Shown here: positions 52,515-61,884 of the stretch, piece after piece
How the letters are laid out: each line of letters begins with the position of its first letter
Position numbering within the stretch: position 1 is the first letter of the stretch
Assembly: GCF_002776575.1 (NCBI RefSeq)
Contig: NZ_CP022548.1
Span: 2,991,001 to 3,055,000 of the forward strand
Reading direction: 5' to 3'
Length of the DNA stretch: 64,000 nt
From: Sphingorhabdus sp. YGSMI21
Lineage (GTDB): Bacteria > Pseudomonadota > Alphaproteobacteria > Sphingomonadales > Sphingomonadaceae
Notes under the pieces: generated by a model
The model's input: the letters and a program-made list of their open reading frames with translations, nothing else
What the model was told of the DNA's origin: nothing
The model's database searches: none
Made by a program: the position numbers and the translations under genes

Positions 52515-53851
52515 CAGGCAGCAAGTCTTTCTTTGATTTGGCCGGTCAGGCTGTTGGGGCCGGCACGAGTGATTTCGACGTCGACCAGATCGCCGATTTC
52601 AAGATCCGGCGAAATGATATGGACCGATTGCAGCCAAGGAGTCTTCCCAATCAACTGGCCATCCAGCTTGCCCTGGCGCTCAAGCAGGATATCGGTTGTC
52701 TTGCCGACGGTCTGCTGGTTGAACGCATATTGCTGTTCGTTGAGCAGGGCCTGCAGTCTCTGCAGCCGCTCGTCCATCACTTCCGGAGCAATCTGCTCGT
52801 CCATTCCCGCCGCAGGTGTGCCCGGACGGGGGGAATATTTGAACGAGAAGGCCTGAGAATAATTGGCTTCGCGCACAATCTGCAAGGTCTCTTCGAAGTC
52901 CTGATCGGTTTCTCCGGGGAAACCGACGATGAAGTCGCCGGACAGCGCAATATCCGGCCGCACCTTGCGCATCTGTTCGAGAATATCGAGATAGCTTTGC
53001 GCGCTGTGCGAACGGTTCATCGCCTTGAGGATCCTGTCGCTCCCCGATTGCACGGGCAGATGCAGGAAGGGCATGAGCGAGCCAACCTCGCCGTGGGCCG
53101 CGACCAGGCCATCGGTCATGTCATTCGGATGGCTGGTCATATAGCGAATCCGCTTCAGACCCTCGATCCTGTCCAGCGCGCGGATCAGGCCGTCGAGCCC
53201 CTGGTGCCGGCTCTTGTCATCCTCGCCGGTCCATGCATTCACATTCTGGCCGAGCAATGTGATTTCACAGGCGCCGCCATCGACCAGAGCCTTCGCTTCG
53301 TTGACCAGATCTGCCCACGGGCGCGAAATTTCAGCGCCGCGTGTATAGGGCACCACGCAGTAAGTACAGAATTTGTCGCAACCTTCCTGAACCGTCAGAA
53401 AGGCGGTCGGCCGGGCCTGTTTGCCGCGGGAGGGCAGGATGTCGAATTTCGATATCGCTGGCATGTCCGTGTCGAGCGCCTTCTTGCCCGATTTCGCAAC
53501 CTCCATCAGTTCCGGCAGCCGGTGATAAGCCTGTGGTCCGACGACAATGTCGACGCTGGGCGCGCGGCGGGAGATTTCCTTGCCCTCCGCCTGCGCGACG
53601 CAACCGGCAACCGCGATCATCGGGCTGCTGCCGTCTTTGCGGCGCAGGCGTCCGATATCCGAATAGACCTTGTCGACCGCCTTCTCGCGGATGTGGCAAG
53701 TATTAAGTACAACAAGGTCGGCGTCTTCGCCGCTTTCCGCCGCGCTCATCCCCTGGTCGACGAGCAGTTCTGACATCCGCTCGCCATCATAGACGTTCAT
53801 CTGGCAGCCGAAGGATTTTATATGGAATTTTTTGGGATCAGCCTGGGTCAT
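52514..53851 (-). CDS. miaB: tRNA-2-methylthio-N6-dimethylallyladenosine synthase MiaB
   Basis: A 445-residue radical-SAM methylthiotransferase acting on A37 of tRNA. Auxiliary cluster ligands are in SFGCQMN (Cys16), LNTCHIREKA and AGCVAQAEG; the radical-SAM motif is EGCDKFCTYCVVPYTRG. TTDILLE…VHIISPD marks the C-terminal TRAM domain. It is the first of the tightly packed miaB-phoH-ybeY genes; plsC lies 9 bp upstream. Confidence 0.96.
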   Translation of the reverse strand: MTQADPKKFHIKSFGCQMNVYDGERMSELLVDQGMSAAESGEDADLVVLNTCHIREKAVDKVYSDIGRLRRKDGSSPMIAVAGCVAQAEGKEISRRAPSVDIVVGPQAYHRLPELMEVAKSGKKALDTDMPAISKFDILPSRGKQARPTAFLTVQEGCDKFCTYCVVPYTRGAEISRPWADLVNEAKALVDGGACEITLLGQNVNAWTGEDDKSRHQGLDGLIRALDRIEGLKRIRYMTSHPNDMTDGLVAAHGEVGSLMPFLHLPVQSGSDRILKAMNRSHSAQSYLDILEQMRKVRPDIALSGDFIVGFPGETDQDFEETLQIVREANYSQAFSFKYSPRPGTPAAGMDEQIAPEVMDERLQRLQALLNEQQYAFNQQTVGKTTDILLERQGKLDGQLIGKTPWLQSVHIISPDLEIGDLVDVEITRAGPNSLTGQIKERLAA

Positions 53852-53860
53852 AGAGCGCGC

Positions 53861-54607
53861 CTATACAATGGGTTTGCCCCCCAGGGAAGCCGAAAGCGGC
53901 TCGACAATCCGTCGTCTCGCCTCTGCTGCGATATCCTTGCGACAGGAATAATGGTCCGGATCGAATGGCTCGAGAAAATGGACTTCGACCAGAAAACTGC
54001 TGCGACGGGTCAGCAGCCGCCAGGCATTCGCCTGAGCGCTCTCTTCGCCGGTCCAGCTGACCTCATGGGCATATTGTCCGTAGTTGAGGAAAATCGGCTG
54101 CACCAGAATGCCGGGAGGGGGCGGCTCCAGCACTTTCAGCAGAGGCGCTTTGAAAGGGAGCAGGGTGGAGCCGTCGGTCGTGGTGCCCTCGGGGAAGATC
54201 GTTATCGCCCAGGTCTCTTCCAAGGCATCGCGCAACTGGTTTATCTGCTGCGCGATACCCATCCGGTCTGATCGAGAGACGAAGACCGTATCGTTGAGCT
54301 TGCAGAGCCAGCCGATTACCGGCCATCGGCTGATTTCTTCCTTGGACACAAAAGCCGTGCCGCTATGGCCGCCCAGTATCGCAATATCCACCCACGACAG
54401 ATGATTGGATATGAAGAAGACGTCCCGTTTGATCGGCGTGCCGACGATGTTAACGCGCGCGCCGCAGGCGAAGGCGGCAATTTTCAGAAAGGTGCGCGGC
54501 CAGGGATTGGACAGGCCGAAAAGTCGCCAGACATAGTAAAAGGGGATGCAGACAAGCAAAGCCATGACCAGGATGGCCATGCGCAAGGCAAATCTCAGAT
54601 AACCCAT
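53861..54607 (-). CDS. 1-acyl-sn-glycerol-3-phosphate acyltransferase (PlsC family)
   Basis: An inner-membrane acyltransferase of phospholipid synthesis, about 248 residues from ATG 54607, which has GGAG 8 bases upstream. The HX4D motif is in SNHLSWVD and the substrate motif in IFPEGTTTDGS; one N-terminal membrane segment (MAILVMALLVCIPFYYVWRL). The frame extends upstream to ATG 54715, whose GGAG lies inside the end of fur. That longer form (284 residues) with a Pro/Glu-rich extension cannot be excluded. Confidence 0.85.
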   Translation of the reverse strand: MGYLRFALRMAILVMALLVCIPFYYVWRLFGLSNPWPRTFLKIAAFACGARVNIVGTPIKRDVFFISNHLSWVDIAILGGHSGTAFVSKEEISRWPVIGWLCKLNDTVFVSRSDRMGIAQQINQLRDALEETWAITIFPEGTTTDGSTLLPFKAPLLKVLEPPPPGILVQPIFLNYGQYAHEVSWTGEESAQANAWRLLTRRSSFLVEVHFLEPFDPDHYSCRKDIAAEARRRIVEPLSASLGGKPIV

Positions 54608-54686
54608 TGGTGACGCTCCGTTCCACAACCGATAAGCCATTGGCTGGGTGTCACAAGGCCTTGCCTCCGGGTCGGGGTCGGGCACC

Positions 54687-55109
54687 TCAGGTTTTTCTGG
54701 CGAGTGATACGCCATATAGCTCCATACGGTGGTCAACCAGGCGATAGCCGAGCTTTTCGGCAATCTGCTTCTGTAACGCCTCAAGCTCCGGATCGACAAA
54801 TTCGATGACTTTTCCGGTTTCGACATCAATCAGATGATCGTGATGGGCTTCCGGGACCGCTTCATAACGCGCCCGGCCGTCGCCGAAGTCGTGACGGTCC
54901 AGAATGCCGGCTTCTTCAAACAGGCGGACCGTCCGGTAGACGGTCGCTATGGAAATACGGGGATCTACCGCTGAGGCGCGCTCGTGCAGGGTCTCGACGT
55001 CGGGATGATCCTCGGCATCGGATATGACACGGGCAATCACCCGACGCTGGTCGGTGATGCGGAGCCCTTTTTCAGCACATAGTGCTTCAAGATCAATTTT
55101 TTGCGGCAT
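54687..55109 (-). CDS. fur: Fur-family ferric/manganese uptake regulator
   Basis: A 140-residue metal-dependent repressor: winged-helix domain (GLRITDQRRVIARVI, ISIATVYRTVRLFEEAGIL) and a dimerisation domain with metal ligands HHDHLIDVETGKVIEF. There are no CxxC zinc pairs, as in the alphaproteobacterial Fur/Mur group, so it may sense Fe or Mn. It sits between mucR and plsC on the same strand. Confidence 0.92.
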   Translation of the reverse strand: MPQKIDLEALCAEKGLRITDQRRVIARVISDAEDHPDVETLHERASAVDPRISIATVYRTVRLFEEAGILDRHDFGDGRARYEAVPEAHHDHLIDVETGKVIEFVDPELEALQKQIAEKLGYRLVDHRMELYGVSLARKT

Positions 55110-55222
55110 GGAACCTTTCCGTTACGCTGGGGAAGACTCTATGCGGGGCAGGGCATATTGCAAAGGGAAAATTGCGGCAAGCGTGCCGCAATTTTCCAAA
55201 TTCAGCGCAATAAGAAACCGGT

Positions 55223-55639
55223 TTATTTCTTTTGACCCTTTTTCTTGCCGAGGCCGATGGCCTTTGCAAGTTGCCGGCGCTTTTCCGCATAATTGGGAGC
55301 AACCATCGGATAATCGTTGGGAAGACCCCATTTCGCACGATAATCTTCGGGCGTCATCCCGTAATGCGTCATCAGGTGGCGTTTCAGCATTTTCAGCTTC
55401 TTGCCATCTTCCAGGCAGATGACATAATCCGGCTTTATTGATGATTTGACCGGAACAGCAGGCTCGGGACGTGCCTGCTCTGCTGCCTGCCCCGAAAGGG
55501 AGGCGAGCGCTCCGTGAACACTGCTAATGATGAGCGGCAAATCAGATACCGCGACGCTGTTATTGCTGACATGTGCAGCAACAATGTCTGAAGTGAGCGT
55601 AATCAACGTCTCATTCAGAGCAATTTCTTCCTCTGTCAT
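55223..55639 (-). CDS. MucR/Ros family zinc-finger regulator
   Basis: A 138-residue prokaryotic zinc-finger regulator. The DNA-binding core is YVICLEDGKKLKMLKRHLMTHYGMTPEDYRAKWGLP-type, with the Cys and paired His typical of Ros/MucR, followed by a basic tail (RRQLAKAIGLGKKKGQKK). The N-terminal oligomerisation part begins EEIALNETLITLTSDIVAAHVSNN. Such proteins control envelope, exopolysaccharide and cell-cycle genes in alphaproteobacteria. Confidence 0.92.
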   Translation of the reverse strand: MTEEEIALNETLITLTSDIVAAHVSNNSVAVSDLPLIISSVHGALASLSGQAAEQARPEPAVPVKSSIKPDYVICLEDGKKLKMLKRHLMTHYGMTPEDYRAKWGLPNDYPMVAPNYAEKRRQLAKAIGLGKKKGQKK

Positions 55640-55746
55640 ATTCTAATACCTTTGTGCGACCATTATTTTTATATTGCATATTTTGCGCACTGGTATTTAC
55701 ACGAAAGGTCGCTGGCTGCAACAGTCAAACTCGCCGATACATTAGT

Positions 55747-56250
55747 TTAAATGGTTAACATTGCCTTGTAAGTAACCGCGTCGAATTTTTCCTTATTGGG
55801 GCCAGTATAATAGGCCTTGCGCAGTCCAATCCTTTCGAAACCGAATTTGGTATAGAGTTTCTGCGCTGTATTATCCGCTCTCATTTCCAGAAAAACAGCA
55901 GAAACCCCATGGCTTTGTGCGGATTTCAACATCTGGTCGAGCAACTGGTAGCCGACGCCCCGGCTCTGATAGGCCGGCGAAACCGCGATCATCAGAAGTT
56001 CTTCTTCATCCGCAGCCTGTCGACTGATTAGAAAACCGCAGATCATATCTTTGCATTCTGCAATCAATAGTCTCGCATTAGGCATTGAAAGCATTGATCT
56101 ACACTGATGGTGATTCCATCCTTCGCCGTAAGTCTTTGGAAAGGCATGTTCCATGACGTGCATAACATCACTCAGATCATTCAAATCGCCGGTCCGGATA
56201 ACGACCGGATCAACACCCTCATCCTCCCATGGGCTTTGGCGAGTTGCCAT
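55747..56250 (-). CDS. rimI: Ribosomal-protein-alanine N-acetyltransferase RimI-like
   Basis: A 167-residue GNAT enzyme. The acetyl-CoA site is LLMIAVSPAYQSRGVGYQLLDQML and the end is RADNTAQKLYTKFGFERIGLRKAYY. Position three bases after tsaB is the usual one for rimI, which acetylates the S18 N-terminus. It is slightly longer than E. coli RimI through an N-terminal extension. Confidence 0.88.
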   Translation of the reverse strand: MATRQSPWEDEGVDPVVIRTGDLNDLSDVMHVMEHAFPKTYGEGWNHHQCRSMLSMPNARLLIAECKDMICGFLISRQAADEEELLMIAVSPAYQSRGVGYQLLDQMLKSAQSHGVSAVFLEMRADNTAQKLYTKFGFERIGLRKAYYTGPNKEKFDAVTYKAMLTI

Positions 56251-56253
56251 CGA

Positions 56254-56883
56254 TCAGACCGGTTTTGCTGGCTGGGCGTCAGGTTTGCGCCCGTAATTTG
56301 GTTTGGCAGGAAGATTTTTCATGTCTCTGGACACTAAAGAGATTTGGGCGGCATTTGGCAATATCGGAAAATGCTTTTTGCCACCGACCAGTGCGGCCAG
56401 TTCCACCGCAGCGGATCCGGCTATCACATCAGCATCAACCCGGCTTGCGGCCTGTTCGGGCGTGAGCGAAGCAAATTCGTCTGACGGTTCGCCTGTTCCG
56501 GAAAAATTCTGCAGAAAATATTCACCATGGCCGGCCAGCATCGCGACGCAGACCGGCTGTGGCTGGTCCAATTGATCGAGCGCCTGCGCGGCTACCAGCG
56601 CAAGGCAATTATATCCGTGGATTTCCGCGCTCCAAGCCAGGGCGAGCGCCTTGGCAGCGGAGATGCCGATCCGGACACCGGTAAAGCTACCCGGGCCGTA
56701 ATTGACCAGAATCCGGCTGGCGTGGCCGCGTTCGGGTAGTTTTGCGATCATCGGGATCAGCTTTTCCGCATGGCCGCGGCCGATTTCGGCATATTCTGAC
56801 GCGATCAGCGCTCCATCCTCGAACAGCGCTACGGAACATGCGATGCTGGCCGTGTCGATCGCGAGAAGGCGCTCGCCCATCAA
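56254..56883 (-). CDS. tsaB: tRNA threonylcarbamoyladenosine biosynthesis protein TsaB
   Basis: A 209-residue ASKHA-fold protein, partner of TsaD in t6A37 synthesis. LLAIDTASIACSVALFEDG, GRGHAEKLIPMI and NYGPGSFTGVRIGISAAKALA are the standard motifs. It is followed directly by rimI and preceded by a nitroreductase gene with a 4-bp gap. Confidence 0.94.
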   Translation of the reverse strand: MMGERLLAIDTASIACSVALFEDGALIASEYAEIGRGHAEKLIPMIAKLPERGHASRILVNYGPGSFTGVRIGISAAKALALAWSAEIHGYNCLALVAAQALDQLDQPQPVCVAMLAGHGEYFLQNFSGTGEPSDEFASLTPEQAASRVDADVIAGSAAVELAALVGGKKHFPILPNAAQISLVSRDMKNLPAKPNYGRKPDAQPAKPV

Positions 56884-56887
56884 CCGG

Positions 56888-57481
56888 TCAGATCAGGCTG
56901 TTGAATTTGTCGAATGTCGGGCGCGGACTGCGGTCAAATATCGTTGCCGGGTCGCCATAGCCCAAAGTCGAGATGAAATTCGATTTGACATGGGGCTGGT
57001 CGCCGAAAAACTCCCTGTCGACGGCATCATTGTCAAAGCCGGACATCGGGCCGGTGTCGAGGCCGAGCGCGCGCGCGGCCAGAATAAAATAGGCGCCCTG
57101 GAGCGAGCTGTTGCGCATCGCGTGGACTTTGCGGGCCTCGGCGTCGCCCTCAAACCAGCTTTTGGCATCGGCATGCGGGAACAATTCCGGGAGATGCTCG
57201 TGAAAATTCTGGTCCATGCCTATGATCACGGCGACCGGCGCCTTGCGGATCTTGTCCTGATTGCCCTCGGAGGACAGATCGGCCAGGCGATCGCGGGATT
57301 GTTGGCTGTGACACCAGATCAGACGGGCCGGCAACATGTTGGCGCTGGTTGGACCCATTTTCATCAAATTCCAGATCGCGTGCAGTTGCTCTACCGAAAC
57401 CGGCTTGTCGTGGTAACCATTATAGGTGCGGGCTTCGAGAAACAGCTGATCCAGCGCTGCTTGACCGAGGGGAGAATTCAT
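56888..57481 (-). CDS. Nitroreductase-family protein (RutE/malonic semialdehyde reductase-like)
   Basis: A 197-residue FMN protein of the RutE/HadB group: RTYNGYHDKPVSVEQL, MGPTSANMLPARLIW, NSSLQGAYFILAARALGLDTGPMSGFD. RutE reduces malonic semialdehyde in pyrimidine breakdown, but no other rut genes are present, so the assignment of substrate is loose. It is part of the minus-strand run from the nfuA-like gene to tsaB. Confidence 0.87.
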   Translation of the reverse strand: MNSPLGQAALDQLFLEARTYNGYHDKPVSVEQLHAIWNLMKMGPTSANMLPARLIWCHSQQSRDRLADLSSEGNQDKIRKAPVAVIIGMDQNFHEHLPELFPHADAKSWFEGDAEARKVHAMRNSSLQGAYFILAARALGLDTGPMSGFDNDAVDREFFGDQPHVKSNFISTLGYGDPATIFDRSPRPTFDKFNSLI

Positions 57482-57505
57482 TGCTCTGCCTTCTTCTGAT
57501 AATAT

Positions 57506-58078
57506 TTAAGCGGCCCGGACTTCGGTGACTTCCGGAACATAATGTTTAAGCAGCGACTCAATACCATGTTTCAGTGTTGCCGTGGATGACGGGCATCCAG
57601 CGCATGCGCCCTGCATTTTCAGAAATACCGTGCCCTTGTTGAAGCCGCGATAGATGATATCGCCGCCGTCATTGGCAACCGCCGGTCGAACCCGCGTTTC
57701 GATCAGTTCCTTGATCTGCGCGACAATGTCCGCGTCTTCCGGATCATCGTGCACTTCCTCTTCGGGGGGCACGATGATCTCGCCGGCGCTGCCCGGCTTG
57801 AACAATGGCAATCCGGCCGAGAAGTGATCGAGCAAGATGCTCAACACCTGCGGCTTCTGATCGCTCCAGTCCGCGCCAGGTCCGCAGGTCACCGAAATGA
57901 AATCCGAACCGAAGAATACGCCGGTTACGTCGCCCAGCGTGAATAGCGCTTCGGCCAGCGGAGATACCTCGGCATCTTCCGGCGAGGCGAAGTCGCGGGT
58001 TCCCTCGGACATCACAGTTTGCCCCAGCAGGAATTTGAGGGTCGACGGGTTTGGTGTTTTTTCGGTTTCAATCAACAT
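57506..58078 (-). CDS. NfuA-like Fe-S scaffold protein
   Basis: A 190-residue iron-sulfur carrier. The Nfu N-terminal domain begins ETEKTPNPSTLKFLLGQTV; the NifU C-terminal domain has VRPAVANDGGDI and the cluster-binding GACAGCPSS. It delivers [4Fe-4S] clusters to client proteins. ATG 58078 matches the family N-terminus; an upstream start at 58126 would add an unlikely 16 residues. Confidence 0.93.
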   Translation of the reverse strand: MLIETEKTPNPSTLKFLLGQTVMSEGTRDFASPEDAEVSPLAEALFTLGDVTGVFFGSDFISVTCGPGADWSDQKPQVLSILLDHFSAGLPLFKPGSAGEIIVPPEEEVHDDPEDADIVAQIKELIETRVRPAVANDGGDIIYRGFNKGTVFLKMQGACAGCPSSTATLKHGIESLLKHYVPEVTEVRAA

Positions 58079-58192
58079 GACTGTTATCTGGCGATTATAT
58101 ACGGAGCGATCAAGGGCTAAACACAAGCAGAGGCAGGAAGATGACGGGAATATTCACTGGCCAGTCAGATTGAGCCTGCTTATATCCGGTGC

Positions 58193-61099
58193 ATGAAACC
58201 TAGATCTTCCCATCTTTCCCTGTTGTTGCTGCTGTTTGCTCTGCTGGCGATCCCCGTAACGGCCCATGCCGAAGAGGCCAAGGCCGAAGAAGATGTGCCC
58301 TGGCTTTACGAAAATAGCGATGTGCCGGTCGACAAAAGCTGGACCTTTGGTGTTCTGGACAATGGGTTGCGCTACGCCGTCAAGCATAATGGCGTCCCGC
58401 CGGGGCAGGTCTCGATCCGCTTGCGGCTCGATGTCGGCTCACTGATGGAGACCGAAAAGGAACAGGGATTTGCCCATTTCATGGAGCACCTGACCTTTCG
58501 CGGCTCGACCTATGTGCCCGATGGGGAGGCGAAGCGTGTCTGGCAGAGACTGGGCGCAACCTTCGGCAGCGACAGCAATGCCGAGACCACTCCGACGCAA
58601 ACCGTTTACAAGCTGGACCTTCCCAATGCCAGCCGGGCCAGTCTCGATGAGAGCCTCAAAATATTATCGGGCATGGTGCAATCTCCGGGCCTGAGCATTA
58701 CGGCCGTCAACGCCGAGCGCCCCGTGGTAATGGCGGAATTGCGCGAACGCGCCGGTCCCCAGTCGGATGTGCAAAACGCGACGCGCGAACTTTTCTTTGC
58801 CGGCCAGCGCCTCGCGGAACGGGCGCCGATCGGCACGCCGGAAACATTGGGCGCGGCCACGCCGCAAATGCTGCAACTTTTCCATCAGCGCTGGTATCGC
58901 CCCGAGATGGCCGTGATCGTCATTGCCGGCGACGGAGACCCGGCGCTGTTCGAGGAATTGCTGAACAAGCATTTCTCGCTATGGCAGGGCAAAGGCGAAG
59001 CGGGCATCATTCCCGATTTTGGGGAAGTCCGGGACAATGCGGAAATCAGCCGGATCGTCATCGAACCCACATTGCCCCGTTTCATCTCGATGGTCATCGC
59101 GCGCCCATGGGAACAGGTCGAGGATACGATAGAATATAACCAGCAAATATTGATTGATCTCCTTGCATTGCAACTGATCAATCGCCGACTGGAAGCCCGG
59201 GCGCGAGCCGGAGGCAGTTATTTGCAGGCAAGTGTCGGCCAGGATGATGTCAGCCGTTCCGTGGACGGAACCTTCATCAACATCATTCCGCTGGGCGGCG
59301 ACTGGGAAGCCGCGCTCGAGGATGTGCGGGCCGTTATCGCCGACGCGACGACCACCGCGCCGTCCGAACAGGATATAGCTCGGGAGATTGCAGAATTTGA
59401 TGCCGCGCTGGCGATCGGAGTGGAAAGCTATCAGACCGAAGCTGCCCGCAAGCAGGCCGACGACATCGTCAACGCTGTAGATATTCGCGAGACCATAGCC
59501 ACGCCGCAGGTCGCGCTCGATGTATTTCGCGCGATGCGGGATATGTACACGCCGGAGCGGCTGCTCGACTCAACGCAGAAACTATTCACCGGCGTTGCTA
59601 CGCGCGCTTTGCTGACATCTCCAGATGTTGTTGACAACGGCAAGGTCAGGCTGGCCCAGGCCCTGCAGCGCACCGTCGACGCGGCGAGCGATGTGCGCGT
59701 CACCCAGTCCGATATCGGATTTGAAACCCTGAAAAAGATCGGGAAAAAAGGCGCGGTCCTGTCGACCGAGAAAAATGACCGGTTCGATATCGAAAAACTG
59801 GTGCTGGCCAATGGAGTCAGGGTGCTGATGTTCCCGAACAACGCCGAGCGTAACAAGATCATGGTCAATGTACGCTTCGGCAAGGGCTATAGCGGTCTGT
59901 CCTCCGAACAGGAAACGCTGGCGTGGTCGGGTGCCATGGCGCTGATGGCCAGCGGTGTCGGTGACCTCGGACAGGAAGAACTGGACAAGATCACGACCGG
60001 ACGGCGGATCGGTCTGGCCTTCGGGATCGACAATGACGCGTTCGAGATTTCGGCCGACACCCGACCATCCGACCTTGAAGACCAGCTTCATCTGATAGCA
60101 GCGAAACTGGCGTTCCCGCGCTGGGACGCAGCGCCTGTCATCCGCAGCAAAGCCGCAGCACTGATCAGCTATGACAGCTTCTCCGCTTCGCCCCAGGCGG
60201 TCCTGGGACGCGATCTTGAATGGCTGGTCCGTGGCAAGGATCCGCGCTGGAAGACGCCGGACAAGGAGGATTTCAACCAGCTGACAGCAGAAAATTTCCG
60301 GACATTCTGGAAACCGATACTGGCCAGCGGGCCGATCGAAGTGATGCTGTTCGGTGACTTCGATCGCGACGAGGCGGTCGAGTCCATTCTCAAGACATTC
60401 GGCGCATTGAAAAAGCGCGAGGCCCAGGCGATTGTGCCCGATGCCCTTGCTCCGCAATTCCCGACGCCGCAAGCCGGGCCGGAAATATTGGTCCACAAGG
60501 GGGACAGGGAAAGGGCGGCTGCCATGGTCGCATGGCCGACCGGCGGCGGACTCGACAATGTCCGCGAAAGCCGCAAGCTGGAAGTGCTGGCCTCGATTTT
60601 CAATGACCGGCTGTTCGAGATACTGCGCTCTCAGCAGGGCGCCAGCTACAGTCCGCAAGTCATCAACAGCTGGCCGGTCGAGTTCGAATCGGGGGGCTAT
60701 ATTGGCGCGCAAAGTCAGCTGACACCCGATAATATTGATCGCTTCTACAATGTCGTCGACCTGATCGCCGAGGATTTGCGCGAGAAACCAGTCAGCGCGG
60801 ATGAACTGCAAAGGGTTGTGGAGCCCCTGCGTCAGTTGATCGCCCGAGCCTCCAGTGGCAATAGTTTCTGGATGAGCCAGCTGGAAGGCGCAAGCTATAA
60901 TCCCCGGAAATTTACGGCGCTGCAAACTTTGTTGCGCGATTATACGGTCATCACCCCGGAAGAGGTGCAGGCCCTGGCCGTCAAATATCTGGATGATGCC
61001 AAGAAATGGAAGCTTGCTGTGCTACCCGAATCCGATCGTCTGGCCGCCAATGACAATGAACCGAAGGTCCGCAGAGAAGATAAAGCTGCCAGCAATTAG
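58193..61099 (+). CDS. M16 family metallopeptidase (two-domain, periplasmic)
   Basis: A 968-residue zinc peptidase with a signal peptide (…IPVTAHAEE). The inverted zinc motif HFMEH is in GFAHFMEHLTFRGS, with the third ligand Glu probably in the NAETTPTQTVYKL region downstream. Repeated M16 half-domains follow, and the second half carries no HxxEH, as usual for the inactive partner. It resembles the PqqL/pitrilysin-like periplasmic group. It is divergent from the nfuA-like gene. Confidence 0.9.
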   Translation: MKPRSSHLSLLLLLFALLAIPVTAHAEEAKAEEDVPWLYENSDVPVDKSWTFGVLDNGLRYAVKHNGVPPGQVSIRLRLDVGSLMETEKEQGFAHFMEHLTFRGSTYVPDGEAKRVWQRLGATFGSDSNAETTPTQTVYKLDLPNASRASLDESLKILSGMVQSPGLSITAVNAERPVVMAELRERAGPQSDVQNATRELFFAGQRLAERAPIGTPETLGAATPQMLQLFHQRWYRPEMAVIVIAGDGDPALFEELLNKHFSLWQGKGEAGIIPDFGEVRDNAEISRIVIEPTLPRFISMVIARPWEQVEDTIEYNQQILIDLLALQLINRRLEARARAGGSYLQASVGQDDVSRSVDGTFINIIPLGGDWEAALEDVRAVIADATTTAPSEQDIAREIAEFDAALAIGVESYQTEAARKQADDIVNAVDIRETIATPQVALDVFRAMRDMYTPERLLDSTQKLFTGVATRALLTSPDVVDNGKVRLAQALQRTVDAASDVRVTQSDIGFETLKKIGKKGAVLSTEKNDRFDIEKLVLANGVRVLMFPNNAERNKIMVNVRFGKGYSGLSSEQETLAWSGAMALMASGVGDLGQEELDKITTGRRIGLAFGIDNDAFEISADTRPSDLEDQLHLIAAKLAFPRWDAAPVIRSKAAALISYDSFSASPQAVLGRDLEWLVRGKDPRWKTPDKEDFNQLTAENFRTFWKPILASGPIEVMLFGDFDRDEAVESILKTFGALKKREAQAIVPDALAPQFPTPQAGPEILVHKGDRERAAAMVAWPTGGGLDNVRESRKLEVLASIFNDRLFEILRSQQGASYSPQVINSWPVEFESGGYIGAQSQLTPDNIDRFYNVVDLIAEDLREKPVSADELQRVVEPLRQLIARASSGNSFWMSQLEGASYNPRKFTALQTLLRDYTVITPEEVQALAVKYLDDAKKWKLAVLPESDRLAANDNEPKVRREDKAASN

Positions 61100-61116
61100 C
61101 CGGCAAAAGCCGATGG

Positions 61117-61752
61117 TTAGATGGAGTCGACGAGCGCCAGAATCTGTTCGTTGCTCGGCCGCTTTTTATAGTCACCGGATACGGTTTTTGCGATGACCGT
61201 GCCGCTTTTGTCGATCAGATAGACCGATGCATATGGCACGCCGGCGGCGCGCCCTTCAGTATATTGCGGATCCCGCAGCCCGAAGCCGTCGATCACCGCC
61301 GAAGACTGGTCGGACAGCATTTCATATTGCAGCATCTGGTTCTTCGAAAAACGGTCCTGCTGCGCCGGGCTGTCATAGCTGAGGCCATAAAGCGTATAGC
61401 CGCGCTCCTTCAGATCATCGACAATCGCGTTGATCGACTTCAACTGTGTCTGACAATAAGGACACCATTCGACCGACCGCGTGAACACCACGAGGGCAGG
61501 GCCATCCTCCAGAATTGCGCTGAAATTCGTTTCGCGGTCATTGGCCAGTAGGCGGACGTCCAGGGGGACCTGTTCACCCACGGCCAGTCCGGCATCGATG
61601 CTTTCTGCCGCGGTAACGGGTTCAATCACGGTTGCCGGTTTGCTTTCCGTCTCGCCGGCAGCTTCGCTAGCTGTATCCGACGCCGGTTCGGTGCAGGCCG
61701 ACAGGGCCAGCGCTGCAACGGAAGACAATGTCAAAGCGGTTCGTATCATCAC
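61117..61752 (-). CDS. Peroxiredoxin/AhpC-TSA-like lipoprotein
   Basis: A 211-residue lipoprotein: lipobox ALSACTEP, then an Ala/Glu-rich linker and a thioredoxin-fold redoxin domain. The active-site segment is VVFTRSVEWCPYCQTQL, a CxxC where typical peroxiredoxins have one Cys, and LYGLSYDSPAQQDRF and VPYASVYLIDKSG follow. It probably reduces peroxides or disulfides in the periplasm. It is convergent with the M16 gene, leaving 17 bp between stops. Confidence 0.83.
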   Translation of the reverse strand: MMIRTALTLSSVAALALSACTEPASDTASEAAGETESKPATVIEPVTAAESIDAGLAVGEQVPLDVRLLANDRETNFSAILEDGPALVVFTRSVEWCPYCQTQLKSINAIVDDLKERGYTLYGLSYDSPAQQDRFSKNQMLQYEMLSDQSSAVIDGFGLRDPQYTEGRAAGVPYASVYLIDKSGTVIAKTVSGDYKKRPSNEQILALVDSI

Positions 61753-61884
61753 ATTCTCTTTTCGTTTGTCTCTGCCTTTTTCGCGGAGCCAGGCGATTGC
61801 GTTACAGTCCTGCCATCCGGTTTTTCAAATGACAGAGCCTTCTGTAACAAGCAGAAAAGCGCCGGCGATTATTCGCTTTTACCA

